The notes under the pieces: model-generated
Seen by the model: the letters and a program-made list of their open reading frames with translations, nothing else
Told to the model about the DNA's origin: nothing
Database searches by the model: none
Program-made: the position numbers and the translations under genes
Source: Armigeres subalbatus
Lineage: Eukaryota; Arthropoda; Insecta; Diptera; Culicidae
NCBI RefSeq assembly: GCF_024139115.2
Contig: NC_085140.1
Location: forward strand, 100,762,988 to 100,826,987
DNA: 64,000 nt
Direction: 5' to 3'
In this document: positions 35,575 to 46,159 of the stretch, in pieces
Layout: each line of letters begins with the position of its first letter
Position numbering within the stretch: the first letter of the stretch is position 1

Positions 35575-36010
35575 TCACCCATCGAGACCACTTCGATTTT
35601 TGCTTCTCATATGGCTCAAATACGAAGGTCGGTGGTACACCTACCGCGACAGTATCATCGTCATCGGAATTCGCCATCTTAGAAACTTCGTAACACACAC
35701 ACAGCAGCAGAAAAACTTCAAACACCAGTAGCAAGTTCACTTTCGTCAATCAGCAAGCAACATAACCTTCTCTAACTTCAGCAGCACGTAGAAGAAAATA
35801 TTTGCACTGCGGTCGTTGCAGCAAAACAGCCCGAGTTGTAACTCCCACTAATACACTCTCCTCGCATGGATAGGAGATCGAATCCACAATCCTACGCCAC
35901 CGTTCGCCAGAAGCTTCGGCAAGATCGGCTCGTAGCGCTAGTGCTCCTTGCTTCACCCGACTCGTCGCCAACTGTTGTAATTTTCGGAGCTCGAGAAATA
36001 AAAGCAACGT
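35575..36010 (-). pseudogene. LTR-retrotransposon leader and gag start, truncated
   Basis: On the minus strand a leader with a TTGGCGACGAGTCGGGTGAA stretch near 35975, resembling the primer-binding-site region of Ty3/gypsy elements, is followed by ATG at about 35677. The frame opens MANSDDDDTVAVGVPPTFVF and reaches KSKWSRWVK, which resembles gag N-termini of such elements. It then runs into the dispersed repeat at 35574 and stops at 35501. The frame upstream of this ATG lacks its own ATG and has a stop at its head, so the apparent signal peptide there is not credible. Family is tentative. Confidence 0.4.
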
Positions 36011-36089
36011 GTATACTCTTCGACTTACTTATACAGAATGACATTTTATTGACAGGATCAAAGTACATATATAATAGACTGGTAATGTC

Positions 36090-36445
36090 AAATAAACCTA
36101 CACTGAATCATATCAATACCAAACGACTCAGCTCGATGAACTGAGCACATGTCTGTCTGTCCGTGTGTATGTATGTGTGTGTGTATGTGTGTGCACAAAA
36201 GCTAAAGAAAACATTAGACAACTTTTCGTATAGTAATCCTTAACCGATTTTCTCGCAACAAGTTTTATTCGACAAAGGACAAAGCCTTGTTGATCACTAT
36301 TAAATTTGATAACGATCGGTCATTGCGTTTAAGAGTTATGAAGAAAATGGTACATCGAACCATATAAGTCCCATATAAGGTTGGTGTCTTAACTAAATGC
36401 GAGAAAGGCACCACCAACGCTAGGTGGATTAATCTGGGTTTTTTA
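36090..36445. mobile_element. MITE copy with GTATGTGT microsatellite
   Basis: Shares CAGCTCGATGAACTGAGCAC, a GTGTATGTATGTGTGTGTG run and the end GCGAGAAAGGCACCACC...CTAGGTGGATTAATCTGGG with the copies at 15.0 and 24.1 kb. Confidence 0.75.
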
Positions 36446-36799
36446 TTGTAAAGATACATAACAACCCCTATTTTCTATTGTAAAACTGCCATTTACAATA
36501 GCCGTTATGGTGGAAAACAATATTCTTCAATGTTATTCTATTGTGAGCCACAATAGAGTTTACCGTAATTACTATTAGTTTCAGCGTAATGTTACAATAA
36601 TTTCTATTGTAATTGTTTTGGAATTTTTATTAGGGGTGCCTTATTCGGTTTCTCCCCACACGCTTAGATAAGATTATCTAAAATTAGGTTTTCATTTTAC
36701 CTAAAATTAGGTAATGTATGCCCAGCAAACAATCAGTTCGACGTTAGATACTAGTTAGGGTATGTTAGCTATGCTTTCCCGAGGTGTAAGGTAGCCTTT
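36446..36799. repeat. Repeat remnants: TTCTATTGTA element and a MITE end
   Basis: 36460-36635 repeats TTCTATTGTAA/TTACAATAG words. 36662-36715 has ACACGCTTAG followed by CTAAAATTAGG words (compare 49103). 36776-36800 is a short CCCGAGGTGTAAGGTAGCC end of the MITE family at 44971. Confidence 0.5.
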
Positions 36800-37130
36800 A
36801 TACCAGTAAAATGTCAAAAAAATAAAACTGGTATAACGCTCCGTTCTATTTTCTGCAGATTTGAACCACGATTGAATCACGAGATTCAAATATTTTCCTA
36901 TTGTTTTGGAGCATGAATGCGTCATTTTATCTACGGATCAATCCACTTTGCCATTACGGCGCCTTTCTTGGCGCCAACATGATGATTTCATTTAATTGAA
37001 AATTTTAAAAACATGAATAGAACACTGCTGGGGCAACCAGCGAGTTTGTTCTATTTGGCTCCAGATTCAAACCAGAATAGTGGTCGAAAATTTGGAATGA
37101 AACTGAATCACTCCTGATTTCACTCTTATT
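36800..37130. repeat. Dispersed repeat, inverted partner of 29440-29800
   Basis: Reverse-complement match over about 330 bp; see 29440. Confidence 0.85.
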
Positions 37131-37395
37131 GCGCTTTTTGCACTTTATAAGAGTATTGCGAGATTTTTTTTCTCACAGTCATCTTTTTCTCACACTCAAT
37201 ACACTCAAAAAAGTTTGATTTTCCGTGTATAATATTTGTGTGTGAGTGCTCAATCTGAAAACAAATCAAGACAAAATTTTCAAAACGACTTATCTGCTTT
37301 TGTAAACAAAGATTCAAACGACGATTTGACGAATCTGATAGCACTTCGACGCAAACCAACACCATCAACAGGTAGCGGCATCCTTCACTTACCTA

Positions 37396-37684
37396 CCCAA
37401 GTAACCATGGAGCTATATATGCTTGCAAATAATACAGCCATTAAAGTTGACTTAAAGTGGAAAAAGGCCCCATTACGACCGAAATAATGCTTCATTACTT
37501 TGACATGTTGAAATAAAACATAAGTAATGCATCGCTGCATTCGTAATGCTGAATTACTGTATCGTTGCTTGTTGATAAATAAATGCATCTTTACATCGTT
37601 AAATCTGATCTAATGCAATAAGCATTAAATAAGCTGATCTGTGATTGATTACATGTAATAATTAATGCTTGGTGGTTACTTGGG
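37396..37684. mobile_element. CCCAAGTAAC MITE, 289 bp, TA duplication
   Basis: Ends CCCAAGTAACCA and TGGTTACTTGGG, flanked by TA (37394-37395, 37685-37686). It is the inverted relative of 39541-39834. Confidence 0.85.
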
Positions 37685-37699
37685 TATTGATGATGTTGG

Positions 37700-37951
37700 C
37701 ACAGAGAAACAGACGTCTCACTCAACACATGTTCCATCGTTCACTTTTTTAACGGTTGATTTAATTCTTTGTAGGTGGTCAATCGGCCACCGATGGCGCT
37801 ACCATCGATTTTGCTTGTGTTTGACGTTTGCGCACTACCGCCATCTGGTTTCCGCTTGGCCACACACCGTGGTTTTAGCATTGGGCGAAAATGTTTTGTG
37901 ACGATGATTTTGATTGCATTTTGTTCTAAGTGAGACGTCTGTTTCTCTGTG
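37700..37951. mobile_element. CACAGAGAAACAG MITE with 7-bp duplication (copy B)
   Basis: Ends CACAGAGAAACAGACGTCTC and its complement, flanked by ATGTTGG on both sides (37693-37699, 37952-37958). Confidence 0.92.
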
Positions 37952-38243
37952 ATGTTGGTTTGTGTGGGAGAGCTATCAGATTCGTCAAATCGTCGTTTGA
38001 ATCTTTGTTTACAAAAGCAGATAAGTCGTTTTGAAAATTTTGTCTTGAAATAGACGTCAAATCATGGCGGGAATCGATTATATGTGACTAACGAGTAATG
38101 GGTTATAATTGGGTAAATTTCAGTAACAAAAATCGATCAACCCGAAATGAGAGTGAGTGTGAGAAAAAGAAGCGGGCAAATCACAATCTACACATAACTC
38201 TTCAAATTGGTGAAATCGGCAATATTATGAATAAAGTTTTATT

Positions 38244-38549
38244 TAGACTGTGAACCATTCCACCGATTCGTTTAACTTTTAGTTAAAATTTGACAGTTCG
38301 ATGGTTATTTCGTCGTGGTTAAAAATAACCCTGCTCCGGAGCATAGTTAGATTTGACAGTTCGATAGTTAAACTTTGTTCCCGAGAAAATTGGCGCCAAA
38401 TCCATTTCGTTCCGAATAACTATCAATCTGTCAAAACTCAAATGGGTCGGCTTCGGAGTAAAATTTCAACCACGATGGGAAAATAACCATCGAAGTGTCA
38501 AATTTTAACTAAAAGTTAAACGAATCGGTGGAATGGTTCACAGCCTTAT
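38244..38549. repeat. Foldback element, about 306 bp
   Basis: Outer arms GTGAACCATTCCACCGATTC and GTTTAACTTTTAGTTAAAAT pair with the right end. Internally TTTGACAGTTCGATAGTTA words repeat. Confidence 0.8.
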
Positions 38550-38767
38550 TATTTATTCAGACTAAGACTGAAGTGGCCTGTGCAGTTTATAGGTGTCTTC
38601 TCCATTCGGCTCGGTCCATGGCTAAACGTGGCCAACCACACAGTCTACGGAGGGTCCGCAAGTCATCTTCCACCTGATCCTTCTACCTTGCCCGCTGCGC
38701 ACCTCGCCTTCTTGGGCCCGCTGGATCGTTGTCGAGAACCATTTTCACCGGGTTACTGTCCGACATT

Positions 38768-38980
38768 CTGTTTGCTCCTAACGCATACATCTATATCAAT
38801 CATCATCATCCTCATCGTCATTAATGCAGAAAACATTCAACAGCATGTACACTAATCAAATGTCAAAGCGATTGAACCATGTTGAACGCTAGCGCCTCTT
38901 TTAGCACAATCGCGTAGCACATATGTATTTCAAATCATCCGTAGAACACGTGAACGATGTTGAAATGGGAAGTGTTTACC
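38768..38980. mobile_element. Truncated, inverted copy of MITE copy A
   Basis: Matches the interior of 20080-20424 in reverse (CTCCTAACGCATACATCTAT; AACGATGTTGAAATGGGAAG) but lacks both terminal repeats. Confidence 0.75.
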
Positions 38981-39032
38981 CCCGCCTACACCTGGTTTAG
39001 TGGTGAGTTTAAGCCGTTTGGCAGCACAGTAT

Positions 39033-39285
39033 CACAGACAAACAGACATAACACATTGAACATTCAGTCATGAAATTCATCGTCGTAAACACCCTAACGA
39101 CATCTGTTGTTTTTACTAAATTGGGCAAACCACGAACCAGATGGCGATAGTGTGCAAATGTCAAACTCGAGCAAATCCGATGCGTGCGCCACGAGTGATC
39201 GATTGGCCAACTAATGATAATTTAAATTAACCAGTAAATCAGTGAACGATAAGCATTTCACAAGTGTTATGTCTGTTTGTCTGTG
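39033..39285. mobile_element. CACAGACAAACAG MITE with 7-bp duplication (copy C)
   Basis: Ends CACAGACAAACAGACATAAC and its complement, flanked by ACAGTAT (39026-39032, 39286-39292). Confidence 0.92.
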
Positions 39286-39540
39286 ACAGTATCATTACTT
39301 GACACTTTACCGGTCGCTGCTAAACGCGCTGCTATAACAGTAGCGCGACTGACAGGTGACCAAATTTGGTAGCGCGATAAGAGCGTAACTTACGTGATAC
39401 ATATTTTCTATTCAACTAATTCGTAACTTATTTTGTAAACAAACATTGGAAGGTGAATTCCTGCTAAAGCAAGCATTTCATGAGAAAACCACGGTATGGA
39501 TCCGACAGATGAGGTGTTCCTCTACCAGTTAAGGGAATTG

Positions 39541-39834
39541 CCCAAGTAACACCAAGCATTACAATATTGCACGTATATCAATCACAAATCGGCATGCTAA
39601 ATGCTAATTGCATTAGATCTGTTTTTACGATGTGTTGTTGCATTTATTTATTAACTGTCAGACAACGATACTCTAAATCAGCAGTACGAATGCAGCGATG
39701 CATTACTGGTGCTTTATTTCAACATGCCAAAGTAATGAACCATTATTTCGGTCTTATAATTGCCCTTTTCCACTTTAAGTCAACTTTTAGGGCTGTGTTT
39801 TTTACAAGCATATATAGCTTCATGGTTACTTGGG
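39541..39834. mobile_element. CCCAAGTAAC MITE, 294 bp, TG duplication
   Basis: Ends CCCAAGTAACACC and ATGGTTACTTGGG, flanked by TG (39539-39540, 39835-39836). Inverted relative of 37396-37684. Confidence 0.85.
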
Positions 39835-40356
39835 TGGTTTGGAATAAAAACGCTTGCATTCTTCTGAATCCATGAAACAATGTTTGTTTACGAAATAAGT
39901 TACGCCCAAATCAGTCCCGAATTATTATAATTATATTTTGTGAAATCATCACAACTTCTTCATATGTAAACAGTACACTAAACAAATGTAATTTATCAAC
40001 TATTATCCCGATTAAATCGACTATATAAACACTACTTGATCTATCGATTGATACGTCGATATCTGGGAGCTGCGGACTCGATCGAATACAATTTTCAAGA
40101 TATTTTGCTTGAAACCAGCAAATTTTCTCTCGGTGTTCAATGTGCACGTTACGATTTTTTCACATTGAATTATCATTATGTTTATCCAGGTTTATCCTTA
40201 TAAAACCAATTACAAAGATTTCGTCTATTTACTGCATTGTATAAATTAACGTGCTGAATGTTAAATTATTTCATACTGTTCACTTATGTTGAATCTGTCG
40301 ATTTATTTAAAATAACACCAAAAAATTAAAATATGTTCAAAATGGGATATAATTAG
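39835..40356. other. No gene recognised
   Basis: Non-coding AT-rich DNA between MITEs. Confidence 0.4.
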
Positions 40357-40580
40357 CACAGACAAACAGACGTAACAGCTTAAACATTTTGCTCACAAAT
40401 CCATCGTCCAACTCCTCTGACACCATCTAGCGAGCATGTTATACGAAACAATGTTTCGTACGACATTGTCACTAGAAGGCGCTGGAGTGAAATGTCAAAC
40501 TCGCAATCATTCAATTTCAAAATAATCGTTGAAGCCATGGTCGATGATAATTTCTCTAGTGTTACGTCTGTTTGTCTGTG
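40357..40580. mobile_element. CACAGACAAACAG MITE with 7-bp duplication (copy D)
   Basis: Ends CACAGACAAACAGACGTAAC and its complement, flanked by TAATTAG (40350-40356, 40581-40587). Confidence 0.92.
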
Positions 40581-40587
40581 TAATTAG

Positions 40588-41224
40588 TATGAGTTGATTT
40601 ATACGTGTTCTCTCTCGACTCCGCTCAAATTGTTCGAAACCTCTCTTGATGCGATGGATACTTTTTGACAGTTTACATTGGAGATTTTTTGACACTCGTT
40701 TCGGTTCTATCCGCAGCTCCCAGGTCGATATAAATAATGTCTAAGAGCCACCCGACTAAATAGATTGTCCATACAAATGATTTGATCAGCACCAGATTTA
40801 GTTGGCATTCATTATGGTTGACTTTCACTACACCCGATTATGTCGGTGAATAAAACAGTTGGTTTCGTTGCCACCTTGATTGGCACCCGATTTCGTCGGA
40901 GATAAAAACAGTTGTTTTCCTCGGCACCCGACTTCGTCGGTGTATCAGGAAATTTTCCATCTGTCAAATGTTTTATGGGGCCACTTTCGATCATTCCAAG
41001 TTTCGAACGTAACTTCTGAACTCATTGAACTGTCAAAAAAAACATCCTATGCGATGTTTTCGTGTGCAGCCGCTCATCCCCCGCCACACCCGCAAAGGCT
41101 TCATTTGTTTACAGTCGGCTACTGCTTCGCGTACGCTTCAGAAGCATTTTGAACTTGAATTCCGATATAAGCTGAGCATATCGCCTATCTTAGGCTTAGT
41201 ATATAGTGATTATTGTTATTGCAG
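40588..41224. other. Upstream region of the TFIIF beta gene
   Basis: 40790-40965 carries three repeats of a GGCACCCGA-TT-CGTCGG word. A TTATTGCAG acceptor-like site ends at 41224, so an untranslated upstream exon is possible, but no convincing donor was found. Confidence 0.4.
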
Positions 41225-41269
41225 TACATTAAACATCGAACGAAAACGGCATCAAAAGCAGAATCTAAA

Positions 41270-42085
41270 ATGTCCAAGGAAGCGGAACCCGCCCGTCCGG
41301 ACAAGGAACTAGATCTCTCCAATGCGGGCCGTGGCGTATGGCTGGTAAAAGTTCCGAAGTACATCGCCAACAAGTGGGAGAAAGCTCCAGGAAACATCGA
41401 GGTCGGTAAGCTGAAGATTTCCAAGCAAGTTGGCCAGAAGGCGCAGGTCTCGCTGACCCTCTCGGAGGCAGTGATCAACATCGATCCCAGCGAGGCCATT
41501 CCGCGGGAACACAAGCTGGACGTGTCGGTAGTGACCAAACAAACGCTGGGGGTGTTTTCGCACAGTGTACCCGCGGCGGTAGCCAAGGAAGAACCCACAC
41601 CCGAAGGCGAGAAGCTCTTCATGGAGGGACGCATCGTGCAGCGGTTGGAGTGCCGTCCTCTGGGAGACAATGCCTACATGAAGATGAAGCTTGAATCGAT
41701 CCGGAAAGCATCGCAACCCGCCCGGCAGGTCAAATCGTTGGAGAAGATCGTGCACAACTTTAAACCGGTGTCGGACCACAAGCACAACATCGAAGACAAA
41801 GAGCGGAAGAAGGCTGAGGGTAAGAAGTCCCGAGACGATAAGAATGCCGTGCTGGATATGCTGTTTAATGCGTTCGAAAAGCACCAGTACTATAATATTA
41901 AGGACCTGGTCAAGATCACGAGGCAGCCGATCAGCTACCTGAAGGAGATTCTGAAGGAAGTCTGTGACTATAATATGAAGAATCCTCACAAGAACATGTG
42001 GGAGCTGAAGAAGGAGTATCGACATTATAAGGACGACGACAAAAAGGAGGAGAACAAAGATAATTCCGATAGTGACAGCGACTGA
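41270..42085 (+). CDS. GTF2F2: General transcription factor IIF subunit 2 (RAP30, TFIIF beta)
   Basis: The 271-residue product is the small subunit of TFIIF, which with RAP74 brings RNA polymerase II to the pre-initiation complex in the nucleus. The N-terminal dimerisation part begins DLSNAGRGVWLVKVPKYIAN at about 15-34. A middle linker carries HSVPAAVAKEEP and an RIVQRLECRPLGDNAYMKMK strand block. A basic linker follows (KKAEGKKSRDDK). The C-terminal winged helix starts at VLDMLFNAFEKHQYYNIKDL and includes QPISYLKEIL. The acidic tail ends DNSDSDSD. The ATG at 41270 is chosen because the longer frame upstream has no ATG, only a TTG. No intron interrupts the coding part. Length fits animal RAP30 and no lesion is seen. 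Confidence 0.96.
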   Translation: MSKEAEPARPDKELDLSNAGRGVWLVKVPKYIANKWEKAPGNIEVGKLKISKQVGQKAQVSLTLSEAVINIDPSEAIPREHKLDVSVVTKQTLGVFSHSVPAAVAKEEPTPEGEKLFMEGRIVQRLECRPLGDNAYMKMKLESIRKASQPARQVKSLEKIVHNFKPVSDHKHNIEDKERKKAEGKKSRDDKNAVLDMLFNAFEKHQYYNIKDLVKITRQPISYLKEILKEVCDYNMKNPHKNMWELKKEYRHYKDDDKKEENKDNSDSDSD

Positions 42086-42182
42086 CGGTGAAGGGGTAGA
42101 ACGTGCAGGGACCACGGGAGAGAACTGATCGTAATATACTTTTTGTTGTATGTAAGAGCTAAACAATGTTAGATGCATTTGG

Positions 42183-42188
42183 AATAAA
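42183..42188 (+). terminator. Poly-A signal of the TFIIF beta gene
   Basis: AATAAA about 98 bases after the stop codon. Confidence 0.75.
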
Positions 42189-42288
42189 TTTAATTTTGAC
42201 GAAAACAAAAGCGAGCCTTGTTTTATTCTTGGATATATTTTCTTGGCTGAAATTTTTGCTTTCCGAACGGGTTTCCATGATGTTGTAG

Positions 42289-42508
42289 CACAGAGAACAG
42301 ACGTTGAAGCTGCACTCGCCATATGTTGTGATAACTTTTTACTGTTCATTTTGAAATAACTTTGGAATGTCGCCGTTATCCCGTGCCTAATCAGTCAAAA
42401 TGAGATTATGAGTTGCAATGTCGACGTCAACAGCGTTGAGGTTCGGTGTGTTTCTTTACACATGTTTTGCAAGAAATTTTGTTCGAGCCTCCAAGTCTGT
42501 TCTCTGTG
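42289..42508. mobile_element. CACAGAGAACAGAC MITE with 7-bp duplication (copy E)
   Basis: Ends CACAGAGAACAGAC and GTCTGTTCTCTGTG, flanked by GTTGTAG (42282-42288, 42509-42515). The terminal repeat is one A shorter than in copy B. Confidence 0.9.
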
Positions 42509-42515
42509 GTTGTAG

Positions 42516-43268
42516 GTTCTTATCACGTTCCACATTCACTTTCACCTGTACTCCACTTAACGGCTTCACATTTGTTGTCTTATTACTGATTCCCTATATT
42601 ATAGTGAATTATGTACAGAGGTGAGCCAGCCAAGGTCTGGAAGCCTCTTAAATAAAGACACAGAAGTGGATAAAACGAACTGTGAGGCAACACGGAAAAC
42701 ATTCAAAGTAAAGTGACGCTCATCTCACGAAGTGAGGCACCGGTAATAACCCTGCGTTTCACCTGGAATAAACCTTCTCAATTTTTATCACTTCCTGAGG
42801 GTCTGTCCATATCCCACGTGGACAAGTTTTGGTAAGTTCAATATACCATCAATATACCACCCCCCCCCCCCCCCAGCGTGGACAACTGCTCATATAAATT
42901 CACAAGACAAAAAAAAATACGAACCGTGGACATTTGCCATACACCTCCACCCCCTAACCGTCCACGTAGGGTATGGTCAGCTCCTGAACTGATGCTCGCA
43001 ATAAAGCCCCTTATTAGCTGTATGTAACCAATCGAGACTTAGACGGCCTAAACGTGCATATTGTTGAAACTTCCTAACTTGAATATGGAACAAAAAAGAA
43101 CCTTCAACTAATTTTATAGAGTCAAGTTTGTGTATTCGGATAAAAATAAATGATGAAAAATGAATCCGGTTTGTCGATTGCCAATAACTTCTAAAATATA
43201 GAAAATACATATCACAAATTTGCATTCTGTTTGAGCGCTTTGCCCATGCTTAGAGACTCATGTACTTA
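42516..43268. other. Intergenic, with poly-C run
   Basis: 42616-42655 (GAGCCAGCC...AAGCCTCTTAAATAAAGAC) resembles a short repeat also at 53767-53806. 42859-42876 is a C homopolymer. 42820-42975 repeats GTGGACA words. Confidence 0.5.
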
Positions 43269-44717
43269 TCAGTCGATTCTGAAAACGTTCTCCGTCAGTC
43301 GAACCACGAGCGGATCCAGCATGTTCGGATGTAAATCATCACGCCATAAGTCTTTCAAAATTCCCTCGGCGATCGATGTGCAACTACGGTTTGAGCGCAC
43401 CACCCGTTCCGGTTGTCGAGAGATGTCGATCGTGAAAAATATGACTGCTCTGGGAACCAACGGTGTGTACGAATCGCAAATGGGGAAGAAAATTTTTGCC
43501 GCTGTCGGCGGCACACGGTCCAGATCCCGGACCACCAAAATACCTTGCGATTCTAAGATTTCACGGTAACGACTCAACACACGGTCATAGTTTTGAGCGA
43601 TCTCGTCCGCCTTGAAATCGTTGCTTGTCCGCCAAATGGCACCTCCGGTGCCGAAACAGTCAATGGTGATGCGTGTGATATCGCCCAAAAACAAATCGGC
43701 CACAGCCGACGAATTGTACAGGAAGATGAAGGTGGCCGGTTCATTGGGATTTCGATTGATGGTGCGATTCACGCCGACTATTAGGGTGCTCCATAGCATG
43801 TCATCAAATGTGGGATACTTTTTTTCAAGCTCGGAGAAGTGCTCGCAACTATGATGGATTTTTTTTGGGACCGGTTTGTATGGCCATACATATACCCATA
43901 TGGCAGCTATGACGGCGACAAAAACGGCAGTAAGAATGGCCCAATTTCTGATACTGAAGAGTTTTTGACGATCCGGAGTTTCCGGTTTAGTTGCCTTTAT
44001 TGGAATGGTTTCGTCGTCATTATCATCATCAGTTATTTGACTTACATCAACCGATTCAATTGGGTTATCGCTCGTATTTTGCCTAGTAGGATTATATAAA
44101 AGATACATAAGTGGGATTATATCTCATTATATGTCGCGATGCGCAATACAAGAGTGTTAATACTGAACGCCCTTTCAATAGCATGTGACGTTCATAAGGC
44201 AAAATAGAACAATTCTGCTTTGAACAATCCAAGGAAAATTCGATGATAAGTATTCTCTGTTACGTCCCCCAGAGCAACATCCTAGTATACGGCATTACAT
44301 ACCCTTCACTAGAAGTGTGTTGTAATTTTTCTGGATCAGCCGATTTTGATCGGGATTGTCTTTGTTCATTTGATCTGAAAAATATCAAAAATCCTTTTAT
44401 TTAACTAATAAAATAGATTAGTATATACTCGAAGCATACCTGACTACTGGCGGGTTGTCATCACTAGGATTCTCTACGACAGGGGAACTTTCCTTGTACT
44501 TCTCTACATACTTTCTCAACGGGGGACGCTGTTGGGAAGGGCAATAGAAAGATACATCTAACATTATACTGATTGGAAACGAAATTTACTAAAACAATAA
44601 ACACAGAACTTTTCTTACCCCCTTTATGTTTTTGATTTCTCTGGTATATGTGTCGTCCTCGTCAGACTGAGACCTATCATGGGACTTCTCACCCATTTCT
44701 TTTGTTTTTGAATCCAT
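43269..44717 (-). CDS. Torip: Torsin-interacting protein (LAP1/Torip family)
   Basis: Four coding exons on the minus strand, 44619-44717, 44440-44528, 44303-44374 and 43269-44082, join in phase through GT-AG introns to 357 residues. ATG at 44715-44717. Residues 1-133 are polar and acidic (QITDDDNDDET), the nucleoplasmic or cytosolic part. 134-153 (WAILTAVFVAVIAAIWVYVW) is one transmembrane helix. 154-357 is the lumenal domain, with the LWSTLIVGVNRTINRNPNEP and ITIDCFGTGGAIW blocks typical of TOR1AIP/LAP1 proteins. Those activate torsin AAA+ ATPases in the perinuclear space. The frame 43269-44108 has its own ATG inside intron sequence; I prefer the spliced N-terminus because all junctions fit. 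No lesion is seen. Confidence 0.88.
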
Positions 44718-44970
44718 TGGTTTTTTTTAAGTTGGCCACCTACAATAATTTTAATATTCAATTGCTACTAACTTGAGACCCCGGCAATAAGCATATAAAT
44801 TTTCCACCTATTTAAGATGGTCTAATTGTCTAATCCTGAATATAATTAAACAGTTTTGCCAATGTCAGCAGTATACCTGTTTTCAATGTTGTTTCCTAGA
44901 CGAGATATCATCCATAATAAAGTTTTACTTACCTAGAAGTTGATTTTTTTGTAGTTTTGAAGTTAAGCTT

Positions 44971-45141
44971 TAAGCCCACCTTACACTTCTGGAATTTGGT
45001 CCGCGGATTTTTTCCCCATGTATTTTTGCATATGCGATGTTTTCGGAATTTTGGCACGGAAAATAAAAATCCCGGCCCCCTTTAAAATACACGGGGACCA
45101 AATTCCGGCGGAAAATTTTCCCGAGGTGTAAGGCAGCCTTA
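44971..45141. mobile_element. GAGGTGTAAGGCAGCCTTA MITE, first of three adjoining copies
   Basis: About 170 bp with terminal repeats of the AAGGCTGCCTTACACCTCGG type. Internally CCCATGTATTTTTGCATATG and GGCCCCCTTTAAAATACACG. Confidence 0.85.
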
Positions 45142-45307
45142 GGTAGCCTCACACCTCGGGAATTTGGTTCGTGGATTTTTTCCCCATGCATTTTTGCATA
45201 TGCGATGTTTTTCGGAATTTGGACACGGAAAATCAAAATCCGGCCCCATTTAAAATACAGGGGCTCAAAATCCGCTGGAAAATTTTCCCGAGGTGTGAGG
45301 CAGCCTT
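45140..45307. mobile_element. Same MITE, second adjoining copy
   Basis: Directly follows the first copy, same orientation, sharing the TTA at the junction. Starts AGGTAGCCTCACACCTCGGG. Confidence 0.85.
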
Positions 45308-45479
45308 AAGGCTGCCTCACACCTCGGGAAAATTTTCCAGCGGGTTTTGAGCCCTGTGTATTTTAAATGGGGCCGGGATTTTGATTTTCCGTGTCCAAAT
45401 TCCGAAAACATCGCATATGCAAAAATGCATGGGGAAAAAATCCGCGAACCAAATTCCCGAGGTGTGAGGCTACCTTTAA
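45306..45479. mobile_element. Same MITE, third adjoining copy, inverted
   Basis: Follows head to head with the second copy, forming a long inverted repeat. Ends GAGGTGTGAGGCTACCTTTA. Confidence 0.85.
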
Positions 45480-45517
45480 GCGGCAAACAAAAATGCAGGA
45501 ACTCTTTTGTATTATCA

Positions 45518-45712
45518 ATTCGGTGCAAAAACGAATTATAGCCGCTAACAAAGTTGGATTTTTCTCACAATCCATACGTTAAACCTAACTTCGGAAGTGT
45601 TGCGCTGTTTTCATTTGGTGATGTGCTATACAGCGCACCACTTCCGAAGTTAGGTTTTACGTATGGATTGTGAGAAAAATCCAATTTCGTTAGCGGCTAT
45701 AATTCGGTTTTC
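45518..45712. repeat. Foldback, about 195 bp
   Basis: Arms AATTATAGCCGCTAACAAAG / TTGGATTTTTCTCACAATCC / AACTTCGGAAGTG and the reverse complement, with a loop near 45600-45630. Confidence 0.85.
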
Positions 45713-46159
45713 TACTGAATTTATAATACATTGAAAGTAGGTTTAATTTTTTTTATATAATTTTTTTTTTCATTTTTTTTAAATATTTTTATTGTCATTG
45801 AGTGATGTGATTTCGTTATCGCTGAAATTTGGTCGAAACCAAGGGCCTCATACGCCTGTCACTGGCGAACAAAGCTCGTGTACTCTGCATCGAAGCTTAG
45901 AACCGGTGTTACACGGTTACTGGCTAAAACCCATTAATGGGTAAAAAAGTATACATTTTTTGGAGGTCCATGGGGCTGTCAAAAAGGGGGTAATTTTTAA
46001 AACTGACGAATGGGTGAAAAAATACCCATGATCTTTATTTGTTCGGATGGAAGAAATGTGCAGTTCATGTGTAATGGATTAATAAACGTAAACTGCATGT
46101 AGGTTTCTTATAAAACAAACTTTATCAACAAATATACAATAGCAAACTATCATACCAGA

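Larger units (their letters stand above)
37246..38050. repeat. Foldback with two MITEs in its loop
   Basis: The left arm (about 37246-37355) and right arm (about 37966-38045) are inverted copies around TTTTGTAAACAAAGATTCAA and CGATTTGACGAATCTGATAG. The spacer holds a CCCAAGTAAC MITE and a CACAGAG MITE lying 15 bp apart. Confidence 0.8.

Noticed and set aside
35501..35749. Apparent secreted 82-residue peptide with signal sequence and cationic tail, antimicrobial-like
   Set aside because: The frame starts at TTG, not ATG, with a stop just upstream. The first ATG is inside (about 35677). The N-terminal part resembles an LTR-element gag and the basic tail belongs to a dispersed repeat.
41213..41269. 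N-terminal extension of the TFIIF beta frame
   Set aside because: It starts at a TTG inside an acceptor-like TTATTGCAG; the ATG at 41270 gives the expected RAP30 N-terminus.
41309..42349. 346-codon minus-strand frame opposite TFIIF beta
   Set aside because: Shadow of the real gene; no domain, and composition mirrors the coding strand.
44083..44108. ATG at 44106-44108 as start of the torsin-interacting protein
   Set aside because: It lies in intron sequence before a CCTACTAG acceptor; the spliced upstream exons join in phase.
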